A program made the translations under genes and the position numbers. Under the pieces are notes generated by a model, which did no database searches, had not been told where the DNA came from, and saw only the letters and a list, made by a program, of their open reading frames with translations. From Coptis chinensis (Eukaryota; Streptophyta; Magnoliopsida; Ranunculales; Ranunculaceae), in assembly GCA_015680905.1 (NCBI GenBank), contig JADFTS010000033.1, positions 124,001 to 188,000 of the forward strand: a stretch of DNA of 64,000 bases, given 5' to 3'. Of the stretch, positions 12,157-23,677 are shown in pieces. The stretch's first letter is position 1. Each line of letters opens with the position of its first letter.

Positions 12157-12237
12157 AAACGTCCCGTGAACGGATCCAAAAATCATATAAAAACAGTCCT
12201 CCGGTCCGTTCGTGAACGGGTCCAAAAATCTATAATA

Positions 12238-12268
<31 letters not shown>

Positions 12269-12624
12269 ATGATCGCTTTGAGACGTCACCATTGACAGGT
12301 TCAAGTGGATTTAGACAATAATTGGCCTCTTTAATGTTTGGTTTATCATTGTTAGGCTATGTCGAAGCTTGAAACAAGTAACGTTGGCTAGAATACTTGA
12401 AAATGATTGAAAAACGAATTTGTAGCACACAGTACTGTACATCAATTTGTCCACAAACGAGAAGGGCCTGAAAATCCTGAAATCGCACTCACATTGTTGA
12501 AACTGGCTCTTATTGTAAACCAAAAGCCAAGAGCCACTGTGGCACTGTTCACTGAATCCAACTACATCTCCGAACAAATGGCACACAACAAATCATTTCC
12601 TCATTACACGCTCTCAACTCCCAA

Positions 12625-13956
12625 ATGGAACCATCATCTCAGACTCAAACAACTACACCACTCCTCCAACGTCGTTGGAGCAACTTACCATTCAGAACCA
12701 GTTTCCAAATGAAGACCAACGTCTGGTCAGAACTAGGTGGTTCCGTAGGTGATTTAGGTACATATATCCCTATAGTTCTAGCACTCTCAATAGTCAACCA
12801 TCTTGATCTAGGCACAACCTTAATCTTCACCTCATTCTACAACATCATTACTGGCTTTCTCTTTGGTGTTCCTATGCCCGTTCAGCCCATGAAATCTATA
12901 GCAGCTGTTGCTATCTCTGAATCGCAGACTCATCTCACTGTTCCGCAAATTATGGCTGCTGGTATTTGTACCGCTACTGTTTTACTCGTCCTTGGTGTTA
13001 CTGGTCTCATGTCTGTTATATATAAATATATTCCTTTACCCGTTGTTCGGGGTGTTCAACTTTCGCAGGGTTTACAGTTTGCTTTCTCTGCTATTAAATA
13101 TATAAGATATGATCAGAATTTTGCTACTGGTAAATCTGGTGCTTCTCGTTCTTGGATTGGCCTTGATGGTCTAATTGTCGCGTTATCTGCACTTTTGTTT
13201 ATAGTACTTGTTACTGGTTCTGGTGATGATGGGATTGAGTCTTTAACTGAATCAGAAGAACTAGACCAACGTAGACGACGTCGTGGAAGAAGAATGCGTA
13301 TCTTATCGGCAATCCCAGCTGCTTTCTTGGTATTCATTTTCGGTTTATTACTTTGTTTTATACGTGACCCTTCGATTTTTAAACAACTTAAATTTGGTCC
13401 TTCAAAGATTCATATTGTGAAGATTACTTGGGATGATTGGAAGACTGGATTTATTCGCGCTGCAATACCACAGATTCCACTTTCGGTTTTGAATTCGGTG
13501 ATTGCAGTTTGTAAACTGTCTACTGATCTTTTCCCCGAAAAAGATGTATCGGCGACAGCAGTTTCAGTTAGTGTTGGAATAATGAACTTAGTTGGTTGTT
13601 GGTTTGGAGCTATGCCTTGTTGTCATGGGGCAGGGGGACTTGCTGGGCAATACAGGTTTGGTGGAAGGAGTGGGGCTTCTGTACTCTTTTTAGGGGTCAT
13701 GAAGTTGGTTTTGGGACTTGTATTTGGGAATTCCTTTGTGAGGATATTGAGTCAGTTTCCTATTGGGATTTTGGGAGTGCTTTTGTTATTTTCTGGGATT
13801 GAATTAGCTATGGCTGCAAGAGATATGAATAGTAAACAAGAGTCTTTTGTAATGTTGGTCTGTGCTGCAGTGTCTTTAACGGGGTCTAGTGCGGCTTTGG
13901 GTTTTGGATGTGGGATTGTATTGTTTTTGGTTTTGAAGCTGAGAGAGATGGATTGA
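12625..13956 (+). CDS. MOT1: Molybdate transporter (MOT1/MOT2 family, formerly group 5 sulfate transporter)
   Basis: High-affinity molybdate carrier of the plant MOT family (MFS_MOT1 Pfam type). The frame is a single uninterrupted exon of 443 aa, near the family's 450-465. Visible family signatures are GDLGTYIPIVLALS from residue 42, a PVQPMKSIAAVAIS motif from about 85, and VVRGVQLSQGLQF around 139. The rest is a series of hydrophobic segments consistent with about ten membrane spans, plus a charged loop near 205-225 that ends in RRRRRGRR. The N-terminus has a TPLL dileucine-like motif at 11-14; such signals send some members (MOT2) to the vacuole, so plasma-membrane, endomembrane or tonoplast location is open. 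A second in-frame Met at residue 29 is a possible alternative start. The next gene is a decayed, convergent pseudogene ~560 bp downstream. Confidence 0.93.
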   Translation: MEPSSQTQTTTPLLQRRWSNLPFRTSFQMKTNVWSELGGSVGDLGTYIPIVLALSIVNHLDLGTTLIFTSFYNIITGFLFGVPMPVQPMKSIAAVAISESQTHLTVPQIMAAGICTATVLLVLGVTGLMSVIYKYIPLPVVRGVQLSQGLQFAFSAIKYIRYDQNFATGKSGASRSWIGLDGLIVALSALLFIVLVTGSGDDGIESLTESEELDQRRRRRGRRMRILSAIPAAFLVFIFGLLLCFIRDPSIFKQLKFGPSKIHIVKITWDDWKTGFIRAAIPQIPLSVLNSVIAVCKLSTDLFPEKDVSATAVSVSVGIMNLVGCWFGAMPCCHGAGGLAGQYRFGGRSGASVLFLGVMKLVLGLVFGNSFVRILSQFPIGILGVLLLFSGIELAMAARDMNSKQESFVMLVCAAVSLTGSSAALGFGCGIVLFLVLKLREMD

Positions 13957-14440
13957 TCTTTAGGTGGTGGTGGATTTTTCAAATCAAGGCCTTCGGATGC
14001 TGAAACTAGTGACAATTCTTAAGAGTTGTGGTATATTCCGTTGAAGGATTAGGGGATGGTAGTGGTGTCATTCAGTAAAATGAGCCGAGCATTGGAGCAA
14101 GAGAGGTTTCTACTTAATATGTAACTAGCATAATTTGTTCAATCTTTAGACTCTTAATTTATGCCATAATTATAGTTCTTCCTAAGCCTATATCCATGTA
14201 TTTCATGTGTAGAGCATGCCTATATATATGTGCATTTTCTTAGTGTAATAGTGTTTACCACCTATTTATACCTCAAACGTTCACATAGAAACATATTACT
14301 TTATTATTCCAGTGCATAAATATTAAGTTTACACTTTTATGCGCATAACCATCATATCTGAGCAGATTAATCCCAGAATTTCATTTTAGTTAAATATTAT
14401 GCAATTTGGAGTAAAGTTCTAATGGGAGTTTTATATTCTT

Positions 14441-14496
14441 GACCACTTATGAATCTGTTGTTGAAAATGACCACTTATGAATCTGTTGTTGAAAAT
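14441..14496. repeat. Tandem duplication of a 28-bp unit
   Basis: Two exact 28-bp copies (14441-14468 and 14469-14496, beginning GACCACTTATGAATC) stand directly beyond the truncated 3' end of the WAV3-like pseudogene. They may mark the rearrangement that removed the gene's C-terminal part. Confidence 0.9.
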
Positions 14497-14519
14497 GGCT
14501 ATTACAAATCACAACAAGA

Positions 14520-16811
14520 TCACAACAAAGCTAACCTTTGATTTTCCAGTACTGTTTGTGCACCCTCTATGTCCCCTCTTTCAGCCATCTCTTGTGCTTC
14601 AGCTATGCATTTTGCTACCAACAAGCGATTTTTCTGCTGGTCCACCACCAAGCACACTATTGAGTCTATGGAAGATAGATTTTGTGGCCGCCGAATAGTT
14701 ACTGTCAGATGGTCCATTCGAGCCATCTTTGAAAGAATGTCTTTGTACGAGCACTCCACCCTCAGCAGTGGAGTGGTAGGATCCAATTCTTTACTTACTT
14801 CAGCTGCTGATAATACTGGGACTGACAGTTCGATTAAGAAATTTTTCTCCTCATCAGCGTATAAATCTCCAACGTTAACCACACCTTGTTGGCCCTTTTT
14901 CAAGATTTTGCTCCAGTGTTTCCCAGAAGGAATTGAGCTAATGCACACCCAAGAGACAATGAGCTAATTGTAAGCGTCAGCTGCTGTACCACAATGCTTA
15001 GAAGACCACCAATGCACCGTGCAAAATGCATCTTGTATGATGGATGCATCCTGTAAGAAAGAGAAGGTGCCACCTGATACATCTGATATGGCATGCATGA
15101 TTGCGGCATCATGGTCAGCTCCAATCCCGAAAGTGTGCACTGGGATAGGTGGCAGACAGTCCTCCCCTACGGCCCTATCATTAGTACGGCAGACAGAAGG
15201 TGGCAAGAGGTTTAGAAAATATGGGATCCATGAACTTGTTGAAAGAGCCTGATATCGAATATGAGAACTTTCCTGGCCATCTGAGAGGAGTATAATGTTT
15301 GCCACTGGATTCCGCACACGCCGTTCCTCAAGGACTTTGACCCCTTTCTTTAGCCCTTCAGCTATGTCGGTTGAGCCATCAGCCAAAAGGGAATTGACAG
15401 CGAGGTTTGCACAATCACGGCCTGTGTCAGACATTCGACGGAGTGGGAAGATCCTTCGAGCTGTTGATGAGAAAGCAACGATTGAGAGACGATCTCCAGG
15501 ACCTAGGTTATCTATGACAAAGTGGACTGCATGCTTTAGGAGATCAAGCTTTATACCACCCATGCTTCCACTTACATCTAGCACAGTAACAAGGTCTACA
15601 GGTGCACGAGCACGTTGACAAGAGTCTTCAGGGAGTGAAGGGGACCGCAGCCAACTAGGACAGAGAATGCAGGTCGAGACTCTGCAGCTTAGACAGCAGC
15701 AAACTCAGGGAAAGCTCTGATATTCACTAGTTGGTTGGCGGGGGAAGCAGAGATGGGGGAATCCTGGATGTGAGGAAGAGGTTCGTCATCTGAAAAATGC
15801 TGAGGTTCAGACCACGGAAGCAATGGTTTGACAGGAATGGCACAAATCCCATTGGTACCGGCATTAGGATTTCCTTGTAAATCAACGTTGGCTGTGGGAG
15901 GTCGTAGTGGCATATCCTTCCAAGTGGAGCGGCAGATAGGACAGATGCGATTCCCATGCTTCACACTGGATGCAATGCATTTGAAGTGAAAGGTATGTGA
16001 GCATCCAGCTGTGAAGATATTATGGCCTTTCTCTGGCTTCATGTTTCCTAAGCAGATAACACATTCTTTCTGCTGCATTCAACAATCACTTATAATAAGA
16101 AGCCAAATAGTAACTTCTTCAAATTTTGGAAAATAACAAGAAACAAAAGAAACGTATGTTAAACTTATACAAGCTTAGTAAAGATAGGTAATTAGCAAAA
16201 GCATACCAACAAGAAGTTATATCCAGGCATTTACCACCTTAACAAATCTTTAAGACTTTCAAGTTTTGACAATTGACCCCAAAAGTTGTTTTGTGTTGGT
16301 CACTTCCAAACTAACGTGAATTTCAATTGTTGCAACTTTTTCAGCCCTTCTCTTCTATTCTCTTCTCTTCCATTATCCTAAATTTAAACCATAAATAAAA
16401 CTATATCCTAACACTACCACTAAACACTAGGACTGAATATACATGTGTACATGGCTGAATGAGAAAATTCAAACACCTTAGGCTTAAACGACCCGGCTAG
16501 TTCGTTCGTTGTGTATACTTAGAAAAAAACTTACGTTCCCCTATCCCGAATCCAAACCCGAACAAGAACCGAACCAAAATTTGCCAAATATGGAAATATA
16601 TGATATGATGTTGTTTTGATGAGATCAAGTTCAAAAGGACGATCATATAATACAATTTTACCTTGTTATTACTGTTACTGCTGCTGCTAATGCTGCTGAA
16701 TACAGAAAATTGCGTGTCAGATGAGTCGAAATCAGACCAATTAGAAGGAGGTGGTAAAGATTTTGAAGTAGAAGAAGAAAGTTTCTTAAGCTTGTTCCAT
16801 GCTTTCTCCAT
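14520..16811 (-). pseudogene. WAV3/EDA40-like RING-finger plus vWA gene, decayed and 3'-truncated
   Basis: Intact relatives are C3HC4-RING E3 ligases with a von Willebrand A domain, linked to root gravitropism. Exon 1 (16811-16662, 50 aa) begins MEKAWNKLKKLSSS. The second exon (from 16072) starts with the RING (CVICLG, HTFHFKC, CPICRSTW). Downstream are the vWA MIDAS motif (DVSGSMGG) and the blocks ARRIFPLRR, LLSDGQ and VHTFGIGADHD. Breaks seen: in-frame TAA at 15689-15691 where relatives have Ser; loss of one base near 15650; a TTTT run (complement of 15023-15026) where the duplicate at 12082 has TTT; and another frame change near 14950. The homology stops at about 14520 (ENQRLALL then stop), short of the family's C-terminal ~60-100 residues. 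The gene lies head to head with a PPR gene, 179 bp apart. Five lesions make a true pseudogene more likely than pure sequencing error. Confidence 0.82.
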
Positions 16812-16990
16812 TTTTCCAGCTTAAAATAAAACAGAGTTGAAAGCTATTAACTTTTCTCACTCTCTTTCTACACTGATAACCAACTAACCGCGAATACATT
16901 GCCAAAACCATAGAACAAACAAAAAAGATTCCTTCTTTACCAGCTTAACTTGTTGTTTACACTTATAGTGTGTAAATGTAGCACCCTCCA
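16812..16990. promoter_or_regulatory. Shared 179-bp interval between two divergent genes
   Basis: The start codons of the WAV3-like pseudogene (minus) and the PPR gene (plus) are only 179 bp apart, so any core promoters and 5' leaders must overlap or be very short. No strong TATA box is visible on either strand. The arrangement suggests a bidirectional promoter; this is inferred from spacing alone. Confidence 0.4.
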
Positions 16991-19724
16991 ATGCCCAATT
17001 GCCACTTGCCCCTCCACCTCCTCAGACCAAACTCACTTCTCATCTCCAGGTCTTTATCAACTGCACTCTTAACGTATTTTTGCAATGGAAAAAGTTTGTT
17101 TGACAAAATGTCCGAGAGAGAAGATTTTAGAATGTGGAATGCTAATATAAGACACTTCAGTTTGAACTCCATGCACAGAGAAGCACTTTCATTGTTTTTA
17201 GCTCAGAGAAAAAGTTTTAGAGGACCTGATCAGTTGGCTTTTGCTGCTCTTGTTAAGTCATGTACAGCTCTTTCAGCTATTGCTTTGGGCAGAGCCATGC
17301 ATGGGTATGGTCTCAAGTTGGGCTACGACGAGTCGAACCAAGCGGAGTCTAAGGCTTTAATGAATATGTATGCTAAATGTGGGTGCTTATACGATTGTCG
17401 AAAACTGTTTGATGGATTGGACGAAATGAGTGATCCTGTTATTTGGAATATTCTCTTATCTGGGTATGCTTGTTCTCGAGGTTTCGTTGATTCTACTGTT
17501 GTAATGAGTTTGTTCTATAATATGCATGTTTGTAAGGAGGAACCTAAGCCCAATGCGATTAGTGTTGCTACTGTTTTACCTGTTTGTGCTAGGTTGAAAG
17601 ATATAGCTTCTGGGAGGAGTGTTCATGGGTACATTATTAAGTCGGGTTTAGAATCACAGACACTTGTTGGGAATGCACTAGTGTCACTGTATGCGAAATG
17701 TGGTTGTGTGGAGGATGATGCGTTTGTGGCATTTTCTGGTATAGTTTCCAAAGATGTGGTGTCATGGAATGCAATTATTGCTGGGTATGCTGAGAATGGG
17801 CTCTTTGTTGATTCTTTGAATATGTTTGGACAGATGTCTATGAGTTTAAATAAGCCTAATTACGCGACAATTGCAAATGTTCTACCCGTTTGTGCCTCTA
17901 TAGAGCATGATAGAGGGTATTATTGTGGGAGAGAGATCCACTGTTATGTCTTACGGAGGTTAGATATGGTGGGTCATGTTTCAGTCTGTAACTCCCTCGT
18001 GAGTTTTTACTCAAGGATTGGACGGTTGAAAGAAGCAGAATCTGTGTTCCGTAGGATGGAGTCGAGAGATTTAGTTTCTTGGAATGCTATCATTGCAGGA
18101 TATGCTTCTAGTGGTTCCTCCCAGAAATCACTGGAGTTGTTTAATGAATTGCTCTCGACAGGGGTAGACAAGCCAGATTCTGTCACTGTCATCAGCATAC
18201 TTCCTGTCTGTGGCCAATTACGCAATTTGCAAGTGGGGCAGAAGATCCATGACTTTGTTCTTGGGCATCCTGGACTTTGTAAGGACACGGCCGTAGGGAA
18301 TGCCCTGATAACTTTTTACACAAAATGCAATGAGGTAAGGTCTGCATTTCAGACATTCTCAATGATCCCTAGAAAAGATTTGATATCATGGAATGCAATG
18401 CTTGATGCATATTCAGAGAGCGGATATCATATTCAATTCTTTGAACTTGTAAGCCAGATGCTCAAAGAAGGAATTAGACCTGACTCCATCACGATTTTAG
18501 CGGTACTTCATGTAGTCTCAAGTGTGAAACTGGTTAAAGAAACTCACGGCTATTCACTTAGAGCAGCACTGTTACTGAATTGTCAGGAACCAACCGTTGG
18601 AAATGCAATACTCGACATATGCAAAATGTGGGAATATGGAGTATGCGTTGAAGACTTTTGAAAGTTTGTCAGGTAAGAGAAATGTGGTCACGGGCAACAC
18701 AATGATATCAGGTTACATTACTTGTGGGTCCTGGGAAGATGCTGAGGTTATTTTTAATAATATGTCTCGAAAGGATCTTACTACATGGAATCTGATGGTT
18801 CGAGCATACGCCGAAAATGACTGTCCCAAACATGCTGTCGGTCTGCTCAATGAGCTACAAATGTCGGGAATGAAACCTGATATGGTGAGTGTTATGAGCG
18901 TTCTTCCAGTTTGTTCCCGCTTGGCTTCTGTGGACTTAGTAAGGCAGTGTCATGGATATGTCGTAAGGTCCTGTTTCCAAGATGTACGCTTGGGAGGAGC
19001 TCTTTTGGATGTGTACTCGAAATGTGGAAGCATAAAGAGTGCTCGCAAGCTCTTTCAGTTGAGCCCTCAGAAAGATCTGGTAATGTTCACAGCAATGGTT
19101 GGTGGGTATGCAATGCACGGTATGGGAGAGGAGGCACTCCAGGTTTTCTATGGGATGCTCACTTCAGGCATTGAGCCCGATCATGTTATTATTACTGCAG
19201 TCCTATCTGCTTGTAGTCATGCGGGCCTCATGGATGAAGGCTGGAAAGTTTTTGAATCGATTGAGACGGTATACGGGATCAAGCCTACGATGGAGCATTA
19301 TGCATGCACGGTGGATCTTCTAGCACGAGGAGGCCGCTTGAAAGATGCTTATTATTTTGTTACTTCAATGCCTGTTGAAGCTAACACAAATGTGTGGGGT
19401 ACGCTACTTGGTGCTTGTAGGAACCAACATCAGGTGGAGCTAGGCCGTATTGTAGCAGATCACCTTTTCGAGGTTGAAGCCAATAATATTGGAAATTACA
19501 TTGTGATGTCAAATATATATGCAGCTGATGAAAGATGGGATGGGGTCAAGGACTTGAGGAGATTGATGAAGGAAAAAGATTTGAAAAAACCAGCTGGCTG
19601 CAGTTGGATTGAGGTGGAGTGCAAGAGGCATGCTTTTGTTGCCGGAGATTTCTTTCACCCAGAGAGAAGCAATATTTATGTTACTTTAGGTGTTTTGGAT
19701 CAACAAATGAAAGACCCGCCTTGA
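16991..19724 (+). CDS. PPR protein, E-class, At5g08490 (SLG1)-like, with one frameshift
   Basis: Organelle RNA-processing protein made of tandem ~35-residue PPR motifs. It is intronless and collinear with Arabidopsis At5g08490 by recall of that sequence. The first frame runs 16991-18661 (N-terminus to EPTVGNAILD) and the homology continues in another frame from about 18600 to 19724 (YAKCGNMEYALKTF to QQMKDPP). Relatives read ...LLDAYAKCGN..., so two bases seem to be missing after GAC at 18614-18616. Joined, the protein would be about 910 aa. Typical PLS motifs are clear (VSWNAIIAGYA, NALVSLYAKCG, DLVMFTAMVGGYAMHG) and the E-type tail ends the protein without DYW. The N-terminus is rich in Leu/Ser/Arg, as for mitochondrial import. 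Whether the shift is real or an assembly error cannot be decided here. No other lesion is seen in 2.7 kb, which argues against long-standing decay. Confidence 0.85.
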
Positions 19725-20254
19725 GGGCGGAGGAAATGACACAGCAGCTCAGTTCTTACCAAAATAGACAACTCAAAAAATGTTGGAAATTATCTGTTGA
19801 ATCTTCTGGTGATCGTAGTTGTATGCAAAACAGAATTAAGTCATTCGACTATACAGCAAGAACAAAACAAAACTCAAGGAAACCAGAGGAGTGCTGTGGC
19901 AGTGCTTACAGGAGTTACAGCTTATATAAGGTTGTCTACTTACAAAATGGATATGCACACATGCGCATTATCAGATCATATTTTCTTCACTGGTGTTATA
20001 TCTGCACATGAGCACATCTAACTTAATAAGTTAGGACGACTACTCGCCGCTGCTCTGTAGCTATAACATGGGATTCTCCATGGTGAATTCTTTTGTGAGA
20101 GGATTCATTTGTTGTACCACCAAGTAAACATTTTTGTGTAGTATATACATAGTTACATACAAAAACGATGAATAATAGTATTCAGTTTCGTTGTACTTAT
20201 CCTTAAACGTTGATGACAATACGATCTGATTCTAGTCAAATCCTGTTGTGCTTA

Positions 20255-20662
20255 GAGCATTCCCATTGCAAGGCAATATTATCCACTCTCTTATCACTTC
20301 CTGCCCAATGCAAAGGTGAATATTAATCTCGGACGGGATGTTAGATTCCGTCTGGACGTAAAAATCGAAAAAACGCTCCGGACGGAATGAAACATCCCGT
20401 CATAAATTAAAAAAAAAAAAAAAAAAACCGAAAAAAGTCGAAAAATCATGCGGAACCGTCCGAAAAAAACACACGAGACGAAATCCAACATCCCTTCCGA
20501 AGTTCACAAGTCAGTCACTATCTCGGTTGAAGGTTTCACCCTGGTAATGACTTGGGAAAATAGTCACCCTCATTTTCACCTCTGCATTGGGCACTGTATT
20601 TGAACAAAAAGGAAGTGAAAATTTTCACATTTCCATTTTTTTCACCTGCATTGGGAATGCTC
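20255..20662. mobile_element. MITE, 408 bp, TTA target duplication
   Basis: Inverted ends GAGCATTCCCATTGCA (left) and the reverse complement of TGCATTGGGAATGCTC (right) differ at one position, and TTA flanks both sides (20252-20254, 20663-20665). The interior holds smaller inverted segments (GACGGGATGTT ... AACATCCCGTC) around a poly-A run at 20409-20427. TTA duplication suggests the PIF/Harbinger group. No coding capacity is present. Confidence 0.75.
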
Positions 20663-20697
20663 TTATGAATGCAATTGGGTCTCACGTAGATATATGA

Positions 20698-20770
20698 TTG
20701 GGCTTTTCTTAGAACTTGGTAGTGGGCTCATATACGTGGACCCAAAAGCCCATGGTCGTTGGCTATAAAA
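20698..20770 (+). promoter_or_regulatory. Site II motifs and TATA box of the coiled-coil gene
   Basis: TATAAAA at 20764-20770 is 120 bp upstream of the start codon at 20890. Just before it stand three TGGGCY/RGCCCA motifs (near 20699, 20724 and 20746), the site II type bound by TCP factors. The combination suggests expression in dividing cells. It is read from the motifs only. Confidence 0.5.
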
Positions 20771-20889
20771 ACAAGACCTGACAAATCTCATCAGTGTTTT
20801 CCCTCCATTTTTTTTTTACTCTCTCACTCTCGATCAATTCATCATCTGTTCTTCTTACCAATTTGTTCAATTTGTTTAGATTTTCAGAA

Positions 20890-23677
20890 ATGGAGGAATA
20901 TCTTCAGAACATGAAGTCGTTGCGCTTTCAAATGAACGGTATTTTTTTTCTCTCTCTCTAAAACTTTTCAGATCTAATATAAACTTTGTTGGTTCATCTT
21001 CAATTGAATCGATTTGATGTTTCAAGATGTGGAAGATCAAGCGGCCAAGAACTCAGTTGAAGAACAAACTCAAATCACTTCCATTCACGCCATGGAAATT
21101 GATCTCGAATCAGGTCTTTGATTAATTACCACCAAATTATGATTCTATAACTCGTATGTTGTTAGGTTTTAATTTTTAAAATTGTTTTTGAAAATTGGCA
21201 GCTAAATCGAAAATAAATAGTCTGAAAGAGGAGACAGAATTGATGTTGAAATCAAAAGGTGAAATCTGTTTACAAATTCTCGACAAGCATAAAAAGATTG
21301 CATCCCTCGAAGCAGAATCCTCTACCCTTTCACAGGTTAACCCTAATTTCTAACATAATCAATATGTTTCCAACACTATCATGGCTTTATTGATTTGTAT
21401 AGACACTGGAGCTAATTCAACAAGAAAGACTGAGCTTATCTTCCAAATTTCAACTGAAAAGGTACAAGTCCATACTCATAGCATTGAGTTACGCCTACTG
21501 TTTCTATTGCTAAGAGGAATATTGTAACAGGTCTTACTATACCAAAGTCATGGAAGAATTGAGTGTCAAATTACAAGCACAACAGGTTACAATCAGGCCC
21601 TTTCATTTATTCAAATTAATGTGCGTGCTCTAGTTATTTACAATCTTATTAAGCTATGGTTGACTCTACTATTATAATTAGGACTGGATCAACTCACACA
21701 ATCTCAAAACAGAAGTGGGACAACTCCAAGCGGTACGTTTCTCCTAAGTGGTGTCTTGTGTTCTATTGTTGTTTCAATATTTTTTTATCTGACTTGTGGG
21801 CTCTAGTGGAACGTAAAGTAATCCAAGTGTATTAATTGGAATTATAAGTTTCTCAGTATCTTTCAATAAATCAAGTTTTTTATATTTTCTTCCTACTAAT
21901 AGTGTTTTCTATTTTCTTCTTCCTACTAATCAAGTTTCTGTGTTGGGATCATTTGTTGGAGTTGTTTTTTATATTTCTTTCACTCAGCAGGACACTGAGA
22001 GAAATCGACATTGCAACACCCTGGTAGCTAAGTTGGACTCTGCGAGAGCTAAGCTTGATGAGATAACAAGGAGTAATTCAAATATTATTTCAGATTGCAG
22101 CAAGGTAGGATTCTTATACAGCAGTTGAACTATAAAACCCTGCGTAATCATTTGGTTTCTGCTGAGGAACTCTAGATTCTAGAAATGGTCTGAAGTTGAC
22201 TCCAAAAATACAGGAACATTGTTGTTTGGAAGTTTCTTTGCTGTCATGTTCACTGAAAAGTCTTATAGAGTCAAGGCTCTCCATCTCCTTAGGCATTAAG
22301 GTTCAGTTTGCCCATACAGTAGGAATATCCAAAATTTACACGCTTTTGAATGAGAATGTTGTCAAGGGGAACTATGTTGAAAAAGTAGTCTTCAGGTTCG
22401 GTTAGTTGATTTTTGAGTTGTTAGAGACACTGTCTTAGCGGCATTAGTTTGTAGAACTTATTTTCCCTGGTCAAAGAGGAAATGTGAGTAGTAACTACTT
22501 TACGAAAACTAGCATTAGGAAGCATGCATACTTGGTAAGGTACTTTAAAAGATGACTTCTGAAATTAATTTTCTTCTTTACGCCATAGTGTTTTTAAGCT
22601 ACCAACTGAAAGCTATGCTGCATAGTACTCAGATAATATGACCACCAGTCTCTAGAGTTCTCTGAGCAGTCCCTTGCTTTAGGGATAGAATGACCATTTA
22701 GATTCTGTCTTTGTAAGTGTTTTCTGCGTGCCAGCTAGAACCTCATCAGTTCTAGAAATATCCTTTCAAATTCATTGCTACTACTCTTTGCGCATGCAGT
22801 TGCTGTTATTTTTTTTATCTTATGAATCATAATTACGCTCTGCAACACTAGTAATTTTTGCATCCTTGTGTCTTACCAGATTGAGCAATCTGTCAAGCAA
22901 ATTCAGAGTGAGATTAGTGACTTCCCGGTTAGTGAAAGATTCATTTTATGCTAATGTATTTTTCTTGATTGCAATGTATTGCACATTGCAATCTACTTCA
23001 AAAAGAACCGATACACAAGTACAATAGTATCCGATATTAGATTTGGCCATTTTCTCTGGGTTCCATGTGTGTAAGAGATTAGAGAAAATGATGGAACCAT
23101 CTGAACTGTCTGCTTGTTTTGGACAATTTTCTTCCTTGTCACATGCAATTTCTAGGTGTTATGGCTCTATTTTCCTCAATCAAATTTGGCTTCCTATATT
23201 GGTGGCGGTGGATTACTCTATGTTATCAATTTGAACTAGCTCCTCAGAATTTGTGGAGAAATCTGTCATGTTTATCTTTTTCCTGTGTTGGAGTTGTCAG
23301 GGGATTCAATCCTCAGGATTATTATTGAAACTTGGTTGTATCTGTCTCTTTCCACTCATTTACTTATTCATTGTTCAATGGGTGGTAATAGCCAGAACTA
23401 AGGGCGATGACCATGAACTCTTTGGAGGAGGAACACAAAGCTCTGTTGTCTGACAAAGCAGGAGAAATGGAGTACTTGCAGAGCCTGCACTGCCAAATTG
23501 AAAAGCTGAAGGTGACATCTGAGAATTGAAAAACCAGAATAAAAATAAAATAAAAAATCTTATACTTCCAATTAAATCTTGTTTACTAATACATCTACGT
23601 TTGTACAGGGCATTTCACATGTCATTACATGTGCCTGTGGAGAGGAATACAATGTGGAAATGGTGACTTGTAGCTGA
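20890..23677 (+). CDS. Coiled-coil protein of unknown function, 261 aa
   Basis: I do not recognise the family. Ten exons join in frame: 20890-20938, 21027-21113, 21202-21335, 21403-21461, 21531-21585, 21682-21732, 21991-22104, 22880-22927, 23392-23511, 23609-23677. Almost the whole protein is predicted by eye to be charged helix with heptad-like Leu/Ile spacing (for example LKTEVGQLQ, LVAKLDSARAKLDEI, EYLQSLHCQIEKLKG). It then ends in a short Cys-containing tail, HVITCACGEEYNVEM, unlike the rest and possibly a small metal-binding or beta element. No signal peptide, membrane span or catalytic motif is seen. Exon 7 has an NAGNAG acceptor (CAGCAG) that could add one Gln. The layout is like small kinetochore or spindle coiled-coil proteins, but nothing specific supports that. 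The gene is real on splice-site and frame grounds. Confidence 0.8.

Noticed and set aside
12311-12586. Overlapping open frames on both strands just upstream of the transporter
   Set aside because: No motifs or codon pattern typical of coding DNA; it falls in the transporter's promoter/leader.
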